This document shows positions 8,511 through 17,559 of a stretch of DNA of 64,000 nt, one piece after another (positions within the stretch are counted from its first letter, which is position 1; each line of letters opens with the position of its first letter). Both the position numbers and the translations under genes were made by a program. Origin of the DNA: Luteimonas_C sp035250245 (GTDB lineage: Bacteria; Pseudomonadota; Gammaproteobacteria; Xanthomonadales; Xanthomonadaceae). The stretch is from the NCBI GenBank assembly GCA_035250245.1, contig DATFFH010000077.1, positions 1 to 64,000 of the forward strand. Direction: 5' to 3'. Below the pieces are notes generated by a model that searched no databases, was not told the DNA's origin, and saw nothing but the letters and a program-made list of their open reading frames with translations.

Positions 8511-9070
8511 TTGGGCTGCAGGACGACTTTGGTGCTGATGGCCACTTCGTTCGGAATGGATTGGGTATCGGCCCAATCGCCGCCGCCGACGCCGAAGTCC
8601 AGGCGCTTGACCGTGGCCTTGCCGCTCAACACCGGCCTGGCGCCCGGCGTCCACGTGAAATCCAAGGTGACCGGCTTGCTGACCCCGCGCAGCGACAAGG
8701 TGCCGTCGGCGGCGTAGCGGTTGCCGCCCAGCGAGCGGAACTTGCTGGCGGTGTAACGGGCCTGGGCGAACTTGGCGACGTTGAAGAAGTCGGCTTCCTG
8801 CAAGGTGGAATCGCGATCGGCGTTGCCGGTCTTGGCGCCGGCAAGCGGGATGGTCACGTCCAGTTTGGCGTTGGCCAGTTGGGCCGGATCGAAGCTGAGC
8901 TTGGTCGAGAAACCGGGGAAGCTGCCGGTGAAGGTTTCGCCGTCGTACTGGCTGGCGAAGGCCAAGGTCGAGCCCGGCGCTTGCGCGTAATCGGCGGCGA
9001 TGGCCGGCGCGGACATCATCGCCACCAGCGTGGCGGCGACGGCAGCGGGGGAGGTCAATTTATCCGACAT
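8507..9070 (-). CDS. YceI family periplasmic lipocalin-like protein
   Basis: 187 residues with signal peptide (to AIAA, about residue 25). YceI proteins form a beta-barrel that holds a long isoprenoid; E. coli YceI is periplasmic and base-induced. Motifs seen are STLAFASQYDGETFTGSFPG, FDPAQLANAKLDVTIPLA, FFNVAKFAQARYTASKF and LSLRGVSKPVTLDF. The start overlaps the end of the cytochrome b561 gene by 11 nt, so the two are translationally linked. The stop TAG is donated by repeat B1. Confidence 0.9.
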   Translation of the reverse strand: MSDKLTSPAAVAATLVAMMSAPAIAADYAQAPGSTLAFASQYDGETFTGSFPGFSTKLSFDPAQLANAKLDVTIPLAGAKTGNADRDSTLQEADFFNVAKFAQARYTASKFRSLGGNRYAADGTLSLRGVSKPVTLDFTWTPGARPVLSGKATVKRLDFGVGGGDWADTQSIPNEVAISTKVVLQPK

Positions 9071-9650
9071 CGTTCAACTCCTGCGGGGGCGGTTCCGGCT
9101 TGCTGCGGCGTCGCGGCAGCATGCGGGTCAGGGTGGCGTCGTTCTGGATCAGGTGGTGGTAGAGGGCGGCGCCCGCATGGGCGACGACCAGGAACGCCAG
9201 CACCCAAAACAAAGTTTCGTGGGCATCGTGGGACAACGAACGGACCGATTCGTTCGGCGGACTGAGCTTGGGCACTTCGACCAGGCCGAACCAGCGGAAC
9301 GGGCGCAGGCCGCTGGACGAGTCGTACAGCCAGCCGGACAGCGGCATCGCGAAGATCAACCCGTACAGCAGCCAGTGGGTGATCGAGGCGATGCGTTCCT
9401 GCCAGCGCGGCGTCCCGGCCACCGGCGGCGGCGCCCCGGCGTACAGGCGCCAGCCCAGGCGCAGCACCGCCAAGGTCAGCACGGTCAAGCCGAGCGATTT
9501 GTGCAGGGTGTAGACCCAGAAGTATTTCGGGGTCTTGGGCAGGTCGACCATGATCAGCCCGACCGTGGCGATGGTCAGGATCAACAACACGATCAGCCAG
9601 TGGAAGGTTTGGCTGACGGCTCCCCAGCGTTCGACGTTCTTCAAGGTCAT
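9060..9650 (-). CDS. Cytochrome b561
   Basis: 196 residues with four membrane helices and conserved His for b-type heme (FHWLIVLLILT, LHKSLGLTVL, THWLLYG, HDAHETLFW). Such proteins move electrons between quinol and periplasmic acceptors in the inner membrane. It sits between two yceI genes on the same strand. YceI-b561 pairing recurs in proteobacteria and suggests that the YceI barrels handle an isoprenoid quinone linked to this cytochrome, but that is inference. The end overlaps the downstream yceI start. Confidence 0.92.
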   Translation of the reverse strand: MTLKNVERWGAVSQTFHWLIVLLILTIATVGLIMVDLPKTPKYFWVYTLHKSLGLTVLTLAVLRLGWRLYAGAPPPVAGTPRWQERIASITHWLLYGLIFAMPLSGWLYDSSSGLRPFRWFGLVEVPKLSPPNESVRSLSHDAHETLFWVLAFLVVAHAGAALYHHLIQNDATLTRMLPRRRSKPEPPPQELNDVG

Positions 9651-9663
9651 GGCGTCACCTATT

Positions 9664-9786
9664 TAGCCCCTCTCCCCGGGAGAGGGGTTGGGGTGAGGGT
9701 TCGGCGAAGCGACGTAGTTCCAGCTTACGTCGTACTCCGGACCCTCATCCGCACTTCGGGCACCTTCTTCCGATGTGAGAAGGAAA
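9664..9786. repeat. Repeat E copy 1
   Basis: CCCTCTCCCCGGGAGAGGGG hairpin followed by TTGGGGTGAGGGTTCGGCGAAG; the far end carries the partner half (ACCCTCATCCG, then a CTTCT/AGAAGG hairpin). It separates the upstream yceI from the cytochrome gene inside one operon. Confidence 0.8.
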
Positions 9787-9796
9787 GTCAAAGGCT

Positions 9797-10474
9797 TCAT
9801 TCGCTTTTGGCCTCCTCTTCCGGATCGAAGCTTTGCACGGGCTCGTCTTTGTCCTTGCCCTTGTCGCGCACCGCTTCGGCTTCGATGCGCAATTCCACTT
9901 GGTTGCCGATCACGGCTTTCCAGGCGTCGATGCCGAAGTCCATCCTGTTCAACACGGTCGTGGCCGAGAACCCAGCGGTATGCCGGAACGGCGGCATCGG
10001 ATGCCGCTTCAGCGAATTCAACTTCACGTCCAACTTCACCTCCCGTTTGATCCCGTGCAATTGCAGCAGGCCGAATACGGAGGCGTGTTCGGCGTCGATC
10101 GGTTCGATCCGGGTCGAGACGAAAGTCGCCTCGGGGTAGGCGTCGACGTTCAGCAGGCGGCCGCCTATTGCCGCATCGTTCCAGTCTTCGTCGCCCAGAT
10201 CGATGCGTTCCAGCGGGACGCGGACTTCGAGCTTGGCGGTCGCCCAGTTCTGCGGGTCGAACTCGAGCGTACCGGTGCTGCCCGAGACGGTGCCGATGGC
10301 GTTGGAGAATCCGGCGTGGGACACGGCGAACATCACCCGTGTATGCACCGGATCCAACCGGTAACGCACGGTCTGGGCTGCGGCACCAGGCAGATGGGCC
10401 AACGCGAGCAGCAGGGCGAAGGCCCCTCTCAGCGCGGGAGTTGATACTGCCAGAAAGGGCTTGCGGCGGTTCAT
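9797..10474 (-). CDS. YceI family protein, second copy of the cassette
   Basis: 225 residues with an N-terminal export segment (GAFALLLALAHLPGAAAQ). The YceI barrel begins VRYRLDPVHTRVMFAVSHAGF and includes GTLEFDPQNWATAKLEVRV, NVDAYPEATFVS and LQLHGIKREVKLDV. A charged tail (DKGKDKDEP to EEEAKSE) extends beyond the usual 190 residues. It is the first gene of a yceI-b561-yceI unit, with 146 nt of repeat DNA before the cytochrome gene. Confidence 0.9.
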   Translation of the reverse strand: MNRRKPFLAVSTPALRGAFALLLALAHLPGAAAQTVRYRLDPVHTRVMFAVSHAGFSNAIGTVSGSTGTLEFDPQNWATAKLEVRVPLERIDLGDEDWNDAAIGGRLLNVDAYPEATFVSTRIEPIDAEHASVFGLLQLHGIKREVKLDVKLNSLKRHPMPPFRHTAGFSATTVLNRMDFGIDAWKAVIGNQVELRIEAEAVRDKGKDKDEPVQSFDPEEEAKSE

Positions 10475-10590
10475 GGGGCGATTCTAGGCCGACATCGATG
10501 AACGCGGCAGCGGCGAAAGACAGGAGCCTGGGGTTGCGGCCGCAACGCTGCGTTGCGAGCATTGCCGGCTGGGGGTAACAGGACCTGGCC

Positions 10591-13500
10591 ATGCCGCGCG
10601 CCATCGCCGTGTTGTTGCTGACGCTCTGCTGGGCGGCGGCGAAGGCCGCCTTGCCCGAGACGCCGCAATTCCGGCGCTTCGGTTTCGAGCAGGGTTTGCC
10701 CAAAAGCGTGATCCATTTGGCCGTGGACCAGCAGGGGTATCTTTGGGTCGCCACTCTGGATGGGCTGGCGCGCTATGACGGCGTCGAGTTCAAGATGTGG
10801 AGGCACGCCATCGGCGATGCGGAATCGCTGCCCGACAATCTGCTGCAAGTGGTGCACGTCGATGCGCGCAACCGGGTCTGGGTAGCCAGCACCACGGCGC
10901 TGAGTGTGTTGGACAAGGATCGCCGCGCCTTCCGCACCCTTGCTTTCTCCGGCGCGAACGAGTCGTGCCGGCGCGACATCACCTCGCTCGCCTCGACGAC
11001 CGAAGGCGAAATCTGGCTGGGCACTTACAACGGCGATTTGTGCCGGATCGATTCGCGCGGCCGCGTCCAACGTTTCACCGCCGACGCGGCGCAGCCGGAC
11101 AGCCTGCCCGCAGCGCCGATCATGGCGCTGTTGATCGATCGCCAAGGGCGCTTGCTCATCGGTACCGACGATGGGTTGGTGCGGCTGCAGCAGGGCCGCT
11201 TCATGCGGATCGCGCCGGCGGTGCTGGGCGGCATCAAGGTCGCATCGCTCAGCATCGAGCCGGACGGTACGGTCTGGGTGGGCAGCGCGAAAGGTTTGCA
11301 CCGCTTGTCGGCGCGAGGGCGCTTGATCCCCGCGCCGTGGCATTTGCGCGCCAACGCGACGCATGCGGTAGTGGCGCGCGATCGCCGCGGCGGACGCTGG
11401 ATCGGCACCATGGGCGGCCTGTATCGCGAAAAGGACGGCGATTTCCAACTGCTGCAGCGCGACGTCGGCATCGGCCTGTGGGGTCCGGAAAGCGGCGTGC
11501 TGTGCATCGTTCAGGATCTGGAAGGCGGGACCTGGTTCGCGACCTATTCGCAGGGATTGGTCTACCTGCCGCCGGATTGGGACCGCTTCGCGACCGTGAC
11601 GTCGGTCGACGGCCTGATGCTGGACAATCTGGACCTGCGCGATGCGACGGCGGATTCGCGCGGCGGGTTCTGGGTCGCGACCGCTACCGATCTGTACAGG
11701 CTCGAACACGAAGGACGCCAGTTGAGCAAGGTGGTGGCCGCATCGGATCTGGGCATGCAATGGATCCATTCGCTGCAGGCGCGGCCGGACGGGAAAGTGT
11801 GGATCGGCCATGCCACGGGCTTGAGCCTGTTCGATCCGGCCGAACGCCGTGCGCGGCGCTGGCCGTTCGACCGCTCGGCGGATCTCGGCGTCACCGTCAC
11901 CCAGATCATGCAGACGGCGGACGAGCACGTTTGGCTGTCGCTGTTCGGCGGCATCGTCCGCGAATATTCCGCCGGCGGGAAATTGCTGCGCGAAGTGGAT
12001 CCGCAACGCACCGGCGGCGCAGGCTGGCGCGGCGGCGCGGTGCTGGTGCGCGGTCCCGACGGCGAACCTTGGCTGCCGTCCGGCCAGCGCTTGTTGCGGT
12101 GGGACAAGACGCGCTTCGTAGCCGTGCCGGTCGCCGCCGGTTCGCCGGTCTACGCCTTCGCCTTCGACGGCATGGACCGGGTCTGGGTGGCGCGCCCCGG
12201 CGCGCTCGAAGCCTACGTTTGGAACGGCCGCGAGCTGAAGCGCAGCGAGAGCGTCGACGCCGGCAGCGGACTGCCCTCGGTCGACATCGACGGTATCCTG
12301 ATCAGTCCGCGCGGCCAAGTCTGGCTGAACACCATCCGCGGTTTGCTGTTGTATTCGCCCGAACAGAAGCGCTTGCGCACCTTCGGCGCGCACGACGGCT
12401 TGCCCGACCCCGATTTCTCTCTGGCCGCGCCGCGGATGGGCGCGCAAGGCCAGGCTTTGGCCGTGTCGGCGGGAGGCTTGGCGCTGTTCGATCCCGAGAT
12501 GCGCGTGCCCGAAGCGAGTCCGCCGCCGCTGGCGATCGAAGGCCTGAGCGTGCTGCGCGACGAGGACGAAACACCGTTCGACCTGCTGCATCCGATCGAA
12601 TTGCAGCCGCGCGATCGCGATCTGCGGGTCACCGCGCGCCTGCTGTCCTTCGCCGATCCGCGTTCCCACAAATACCGTTTTCGGTTGGAGGGCTACGATC
12701 CGGACTGGGTGGAACAGCAGGCCAACGGCGAACGCGTGTTCTCGCGGCTGGAACCGGGGCGTTATGTACTGTCGGTGCAGGCCGGCGGTGCGGACGGCAT
12801 CTGGTCGAAAGCGCGCGAATTCTCGATCACCGTGCATCCGCCGTGGTGGCGCACGGTGTGGGCGATCGCGGCGTTCGTGATCCTGGGCGCGGCGGCGCTA
12901 TGGTCGCTGGCCTGGGCTTACCAGCGCCGTTTGCGCGGCAAGCAGCAATGGCAACTCGCGCGGCACAAGCACGAGTTGGCCGAACAGGCCTCCGAAGCCA
13001 AAACCCATTTCCTGGCCACGCTCGGTCACGAGGTGCGCACGCCGATGACCGGCGTGCTCGGCATGAGCGAACTGCTGATGGGCACGGAACTGAACGAACG
13101 CCAGCGCGGCTACGCGCAGTCGATCCGGCGCGCCGGCGAACACCTGCTGCGCCTGGTCAACAACGCGCTCGATCTGGCGCGCATCGAGGCGGGCAAGCTG
13201 GATCTGGAGCAGATCGACTTCGACGTGCGCGAACTGGTGAGCGACGTCGCCACGCTGATGGCGCCGGTGGCCGAAGCGCGCGGGCTGGGTTTCGCCAAGG
13301 CGATCGCGCCCGACGCGCCGGTCGCGCTGCGCGGCGATCCGATGCGCTTGCGCCAGATCCTGCTTAACCTGCTCGGCAACGCGATCAAGTTCACCGAACA
13401 CGGCCACGTCGGCCTGCGCGTGTCGCGGCTGTCGCCGCAGGGCGTGCGTTTGGAAGTGAGCGATACAGGTCCGGGGCTGAGCGAAGAACAATGCGCGCGC

Positions 13501-14109
13501 CTGTTCCGCCGCTTCGAGCAGGCCGATGGCGCGCGGACCACTTCGCGCTACGGCGGAAGCGGCCTGGGCTTGGCGATCTGCCAGGAGCTCGCCGCGGCGA
13601 TGGACGGCCGCATCGATGTCGAAAGCGAACCCGGCGCGGGCAGCCGCTTCATCGTAGAACTGCCTTTGCCGGAAGGCGATGCCGCCGCGGCCGCGGCCGC
13701 TTCCGCCGCCGCGCCGTCTTTGGCTGCGGAACCATCCGCGTTGCGCGTACTGCTGGTGGAAGACGACCCCACCGTGGCCGAGGTGATCGCGGCGCTGTTG
13801 CGCGCGCGCGGCCATGACGTGACCCACGCTGCGCACGGACTATCGGCGCTGACCGAAGCGGCGATGGCCAAATACGACTTGGCCATGCTCGATCTGGATC
13901 TGCCCGGCATGGACGGTTTCGCGCTCGCGCGGCAACTGCGTGCGCAGCGTTTCGCTTCGCCTTTGCTCGCGGTGACGGCGCGTGCCGACGCGGAAGCCGA
14001 GCCGCAAGCGCGCGAAGCCGGTTTCGACGGTTTCGTGCGCAAGCCGGTAACCGGCGCGATGCTGGATGAGGCGGTACGGGCGGCGTTGGAGCCGCAGGCC
14101 GTCCTCTAA
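10591..14109 (+). CDS. Hybrid sensor histidine kinase with periplasmic two-component propeller
   Basis: 1172 residues. Order: signal peptide (1-20), a long periplasmic region of YLWVATLDGLARYDG-type blades (two-component regulator propeller, about 30-640), a Y_Y_Y immunoglobulin-like domain (about 677-752), one membrane helix (about 754-778), HisKA with phospho-His813 in LGHEVRTPMTG, HATPase_c with the N-box LNLLGNAIKFTE near 926 and DTGPGLS, and a receiver domain from about 1050 with predicted phospho-Asp1101 in MLDLDLPGMDG. No DNA-binding output or separate regulator is attached, so its partner lies elsewhere. Propeller sensors often detect extracellular polymers or their breakdown products. 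It is monocistronic. No HPt domain is seen, so the relay step to the receiver is unclear. Confidence 0.95.
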   Translation: MPRAIAVLLLTLCWAAAKAALPETPQFRRFGFEQGLPKSVIHLAVDQQGYLWVATLDGLARYDGVEFKMWRHAIGDAESLPDNLLQVVHVDARNRVWVASTTALSVLDKDRRAFRTLAFSGANESCRRDITSLASTTEGEIWLGTYNGDLCRIDSRGRVQRFTADAAQPDSLPAAPIMALLIDRQGRLLIGTDDGLVRLQQGRFMRIAPAVLGGIKVASLSIEPDGTVWVGSAKGLHRLSARGRLIPAPWHLRANATHAVVARDRRGGRWIGTMGGLYREKDGDFQLLQRDVGIGLWGPESGVLCIVQDLEGGTWFATYSQGLVYLPPDWDRFATVTSVDGLMLDNLDLRDATADSRGGFWVATATDLYRLEHEGRQLSKVVAASDLGMQWIHSLQARPDGKVWIGHATGLSLFDPAERRARRWPFDRSADLGVTVTQIMQTADEHVWLSLFGGIVREYSAGGKLLREVDPQRTGGAGWRGGAVLVRGPDGEPWLPSGQRLLRWDKTRFVAVPVAAGSPVYAFAFDGMDRVWVARPGALEAYVWNGRELKRSESVDAGSGLPSVDIDGILISPRGQVWLNTIRGLLLYSPEQKRLRTFGAHDGLPDPDFSLAAPRMGAQGQALAVSAGGLALFDPEMRVPEASPPPLAIEGLSVLRDEDETPFDLLHPIELQPRDRDLRVTARLLSFADPRSHKYRFRLEGYDPDWVEQQANGERVFSRLEPGRYVLSVQAGGADGIWSKAREFSITVHPPWWRTVWAIAAFVILGAAALWSLAWAYQRRLRGKQQWQLARHKHELAEQASEAKTHFLATLGHEVRTPMTGVLGMSELLMGTELNERQRGYAQSIRRAGEHLLRLVNNALDLARIEAGKLDLEQIDFDVRELVSDVATLMAPVAEARGLGFAKAIAPDAPVALRGDPMRLRQILLNLLGNAIKFTEHGHVGLRVSRLSPQGVRLEVSDTGPGLSEEQCARLFRRFEQADGARTTSRYGGSGLGLAICQELAAAMDGRIDVESEPGAGSRFIVELPLPEGDAAAAAAASAAAPSLAAEPSALRVLLVEDDPTVAEVIAALLRARGHDVTHAAHGLSALTEAAMAKYDLAMLDLDLPGMDGFALARQLRAQRFASPLLAVTARADAEAEPQAREAGFDGFVRKPVTGAMLDEAVRAALEPQAVL

Positions 14110-14116
14110 TTGCGGT

Positions 14117-14220
14117 TGTAGCGCTCTTGGAGGAGCGGTTTTAGCCGCGAGCTCTTTCCTCCAATCGCGACATCGTGACGATTTTAGAGACAAAGCTCGC
14201 GGCTAAAGCCGCTCCTTCAA
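14117..14220. repeat. Repeat A copy 1 (diverged)
   Basis: Inverted pair built on GGAGCGGTTTTAGCCGCGAGCT and AGCTCGCGGCTAAAGCCGCTCC; the most diverged of seven copies, ending in CTTCAA where others have CTACAA. Confidence 0.8.
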
Positions 14221-14252
14221 ACGCGACGATGTCGCGTCGTCCTCCAAAAAAA

Positions 14253-14312
14253 GTAGGTGCGAATTCATTCGCACGCTCTTAGCCGCAAAGTGTGCGAAGA
14301 ATTCGCACCTAC
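14253..14312. repeat. GTAG-headed inverted repeat, family F
   Basis: GTAGGTGCGAATTCATTCGC at one end and GCGAAGAATTCGCACCTAC at the other, 60 bp in all. Only copy in the window, directly next to repeat A1. Confidence 0.8.
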
Positions 14313-14333
14313 CAAAGCCGTTTCGCTGGAGGC

Positions 14334-16034
14334 TTACAACTCGCCGCCAAAGCCGATGCTGGCCGAACGCTCCGATCCGCTGAACGCACCGCCCAAGGTG
14401 AACACGTGGCGGTCGCCGATGCGCTTGCCCCAGCCAATCGCCAACGCTTTCTGCCCGCCCTGGACCGCGGCGCCGATGCCGTAGGAACCGCGGGCGCCGC
14501 CGCCCATCGCCGCGATGGCGCTGGACTGGGTCATCGCCGCGCTCAACGCGCCGATGCGGCTGATGCGGCGGTCCTGCTGGCCGAAGCGCTGGTCGATGCG
14601 GTCGAAGCGGTCGTTGATGCCGGAGAAGTCGACCTGCGAGAACTTCTGGTCGGTGTAGGCGTTGGCGGCCGACAGCGTCTGCGCATCACCGGCTTCCATG
14701 TCGCTACGGATCGCGGCTTCGCGGTTGTCAGTGTAGGCGTTGGCGGCGGTGCCGCCGGTGGCCACTGCGGTGTCGGTGTAAGCATTGGCGGTGGCCAAGG
14801 TGGCGTTGAGTTGGTTGAGGTTGACCGCGTCTGTGCCCAAAGTGCCGTTGGCGACGTTGACGATCTGACGCTCGTTGCCGAAAGAACCCACAGAGACGGT
14901 ATTGGCGCGGTCGGCCTGCGAGCGGCTACCGATGGCGACGCTGTCGTCGGCGGAAGCGAAGGCGCCGGCGCCGAGCGATGTGCTGCGCAGGCCGGTGGCC
15001 CAAACGGCGGCGCCGATGGCGGTGGCTTCGACATTGGAGGCGAGGGCGGTTTCGGTGCTGGCGTCGAAGACGCCGTCGTTGTCGGTGTCGGTGTCGAAGA
15101 CGAAGTCGTCATCGTTGTTGAAGTCGATCCAACTGCCCAAGGCTATGCTGCTGGTGCTGGTGGCGACACTGCCCGTACCCAAGGCAACGCTTGTGAGGCC
15201 CTTGGCGATGTTATGGGATCCGACCGCAGTAGCGAGATTGGCGGCGGCCACATTGGCCGACCCCACCGCAGTCGCGTCCAATCCAAATGCGCGGTTGCTG
15301 GTACCTGCCGCGATGGAGCGAGCGGCAGTCGCCTCGTTGCTGTTGCCCAGCGCGGTGCTTTCAGGGCCGGTAGCCGAGTTGGAAGCGCCCAAAGCGGTGG
15401 CCTCGTCAAACGAAGCCTCGTTGTCGGCGCCAACGGCAGTGGACAGAAAGCCGGCAGCATCGTTTTCGTTGCCTACCGCAGTGCTGTTTGAACCTATGGC
15501 GGCATTACTGGAGCCAACTGCGGTGGCATTGGTGTTATTGGCACCATTGTTGCTGCCTACCGCAGTGCTGGATGAGCCGAACGCTTCATTATCATTGCCG
15601 ACTGCGGTGGCATTGGTGTTTTCGGCACCATTGTTGCTGCCTACCGCAGTGCTGGATGAACCGGACGCTCCATTATCATTGCCGACTGCGGTGCTATCAC
15701 TGCCTGTGGCATGGTTGAACGAGCCCATGGCGGTAGCGTCGAATGCGAGTGCGATATTTGATGCCCCGATGGCAGTGGCAAGGGAATCGTTCACATCGTC
15801 ACCCGCGGTATTGAAACTTCCTATCGCCGTACCGCGAAAGAAGTCAGCATTGTTGCCAAAACCGCAGGACACTGAATCGGCGCCAGCCGCCGAGCTACCA
15901 CCGTTAAGGTCTGTGGCAGGGTCGCCATGTTCCAGTTCGCAGGAGTTGCCGGCATACGCCGGTGCAATGGCGGCGGTTAGCAAAACCAGGGAAATGGCCG
16001 TGCGTCGGACAAGGGCATAAATCGGGGTGGTCAC
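14334..16034 (-). CDS. YadA-like trimeric autotransporter adhesin (complete)
   Basis: 566 residues. Signal peptide to AYA (about 28), then a head of 14-residue YadA repeats with consensus TAVGxxNxAxGxxS (about 50-290), an Asp/Asn-rich insertion (about 300-322) that looks like a calcium-binding loop series (NNDDDF, DTDTDNDGVFD), a neck (ERQIVNVANGTLGTDAVNLN), a coiled stalk (ANAYTD repeated) and a four-strand C-terminal anchor (GIGAAVQGGQKALAIGWG). It would form a trimeric surface fibre binding other cells, host or matrix. It is a paralogue of the partial gene at 1-681, sharing the same QDxRIxRxGA anchor entry. An 84-bp tandem duplication in the head suggests repeat-number change. Confidence 0.93.
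   Translation of the reverse strand: MTTPIYALVRRTAISLVLLTAAIAPAYAGNSCELEHGDPATDLNGGSSAAGADSVSCGFGNNADFFRGTAIGSFNTAGDDVNDSLATAIGASNIALAFDATAMGSFNHATGSDSTAVGNDNGASGSSSTAVGSNNGAENTNATAVGNDNEAFGSSSTAVGSNNGANNTNATAVGSSNAAIGSNSTAVGNENDAAGFLSTAVGADNEASFDEATALGASNSATGPESTALGNSNEATAARSIAAGTSNRAFGLDATAVGSANVAAANLATAVGSHNIAKGLTSVALGTGSVATSTSSIALGSWIDFNNDDDFVFDTDTDNDGVFDASTETALASNVEATAIGAAVWATGLRSTSLGAGAFASADDSVAIGSRSQADRANTVSVGSFGNERQIVNVANGTLGTDAVNLNQLNATLATANAYTDTAVATGGTAANAYTDNREAAIRSDMEAGDAQTLSAANAYTDQKFSQVDFSGINDRFDRIDQRFGQQDRRISRIGALSAAMTQSSAIAAMGGGARGSYGIGAAVQGGQKALAIGWGKRIGDRHVFTLGGAFSGSERSASIGFGGEL
15522..15689. repeat. Two tandem 84-bp units inside the autotransporter head
   Basis: Units 15522-15605 and 15606-15689 are nearly identical, differing at only a few bases, and encode two 14-residue head repeats each. 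In-frame gain or loss of units would change fibre length. Confidence 0.8.
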
Positions 16035-16211
16035 CTGATCGTGGCTCCGTCTTATGGGCTGCCTCAGGTCGGCAGTGGGCTAAAGGACGGAAACCTATGG
16101 AAAAAATGGCCAGAACGGCGGTCCAGCGGTCGAGAAAAGGCGATGAAACGTAAGATGGGTCGAGCGCAGCGATACCCATCGCCGGACGTCCGACAGGGCG
16201 CGTTCGCATTT

Positions 16212-16304
16212 TGTAGGAGCGGCTTTAGCCGCGAGCTTTGTCTCTCAAATCGTTACGGTGTCGCGATTTGGAGGAAAGAGCTCGCGACTAAAGCCGCTCC
16301 TACA
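16212..16304. repeat. Repeat A copy 2
   Basis: TGTAGGAGCGGCTTTAGCCG at one end and the complementary form ending GCTCCTACA at the other, about 93 bp. Confidence 0.9.
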
Positions 16305-16313
16305 AGGCTGCGA

Positions 16314-17342
16314 TTATTTCTGCGCGGCGGTGTCGTGGGTGTCGTGCAGGAAACCGATCAAGCCTTCGACATACGTCTTCTGATCGTCGTACATCGCCAT
16401 ATGGCTGCCCTGCGGGCAATACAGATAGCGACCCTTCGGCAGTTTCTTGCTCATCATCTCCATGTAGGCGGGGTCCATGGTGTCGTAGCGCGCGCCGATC
16501 ACCAGGGTCGGCACTTGGATCTTCGCCAGGTCCTCTGTGCGGTCCCAATCGGCCAGGATGCCGCTGGCGCCGAGCTCGCTGGGGCCCTGCATCGGCACGT
16601 ACACCTTCTGGTTGATCTTGGCGAAGGCGCGGTTCACCGGATCCGGCCATTGCGCGTTGGGCATGCGCAGGATGTGCGCCTCGTAATGCGGCATCAGCAA
16701 CTGCATGTAGCGTGGATCGTCGAACTTTTTCTCCGCCTCCAGGCGCTTGATCTCCTTCAACGCCGCCGCGTCCATCTGCGGTTCCAGCGTTTTGACGGCG
16801 TACTCGTTGTAGGCCGGGATGCTGGACATCATGTTCGAGATGATCAGGCCTTTGAGATGTTGCTGATATTTCAGCGCGTACTCCGTGGCCAGGATGCCGC
16901 CCCAGGAATGGCCGAGCAGGTAGAAATTGTCCTTGTTGAGGCCCAGCGCTTTGCGCACCTGTTCGACTTCCTCGACGAAACGCGCGGTGTCGAGCAGGCG
17001 CGGATCGTCCGGTTGGTCGCTGTAGGCCGAACCGAGTTGGTCGTAGTAGTAGTACTCGATGCCGGCGCCGGGGAAGTAACTGTCGAAAGCTTCGAAATAC
17101 TCGTGCGTAGCGCCCGGACCGCCGTGCAGGAGCAGCAGCTTGATCTTCGGATTGTTGCCGACGCGCTTGGTCCAGACTTTGAAGTCGCCGACCGGCGTGT
17201 GGATCGGGATCATGCGCGCGCCGCCGGAGAGCACGTCTTCGCGGCCGGTGTTGTCGTAGTAGGCGGCGGAGGGACGTTGGCTGTCGGCCGCTTGGGCGAT
17301 GCCGAAGAAAAGTAAAAGCGAGGCTAGCAGGCCGTACTTCAT
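16314..17342 (-). CDS. Exported proline iminopeptidase-family hydrolase (S33)
   Basis: 342 residues from the ATG at 17342, which is directly followed by a signal peptide (MKYGLLASLLLFFGIAQAA). S33 features are the oxyanion motif LLHGGPGATHEYF, the nucleophile elbow GHSWGG, a late Asp in IGARYDTMDP and His in GSHMAMYDD. Family members remove N-terminal proline from peptides or act on related small substrates. The signal peptide points to the periplasm, unlike the cytoplasmic type enzyme, so it may trim imported peptides. It is flanked by repeat A copies on both sides and stands alone. Confidence 0.88.
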   Translation of the reverse strand: MKYGLLASLLLFFGIAQAADSQRPSAAYYDNTGREDVLSGGARMIPIHTPVGDFKVWTKRVGNNPKIKLLLLHGGPGATHEYFEAFDSYFPGAGIEYYYYDQLGSAYSDQPDDPRLLDTARFVEEVEQVRKALGLNKDNFYLLGHSWGGILATEYALKYQQHLKGLIISNMMSSIPAYNEYAVKTLEPQMDAAALKEIKRLEAEKKFDDPRYMQLLMPHYEAHILRMPNAQWPDPVNRAFAKINQKVYVPMQGPSELGASGILADWDRTEDLAKIQVPTLVIGARYDTMDPAYMEMMSKKLPKGRYLYCPQGSHMAMYDDQKTYVEGLIGFLHDTHDTAAQK

Positions 17343-17453
17343 CGCGATGGCTCCGGTCGGTGCTGGCGCGAGCCTAGCGGCAGGCGGCTGGCGCCGCAAC
17401 CGGCGGCCGCTGTTCGCCGCGTCTGTGCCGGAAAGAGCGACAAGGTCGCTTTT

Positions 17454-17545
17454 CGTAGGAGCGGCTTTAGCCGCGAGTTCTTTCCTTCAAATCACGACAT
17501 TGCGGCGATTGAAAGATAAAGCTCGCGGCTAAAGCCGCTCCTACA
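17454..17545. repeat. Repeat A copy 3
   Basis: CGTAGGAGCGGCTTTAGCCG and its inverted partner ending GCTCCTACA, lying just past the hemE stop codon. Confidence 0.9.
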
Positions 17546-17559
17546 AAGAGCAAAGCGGA

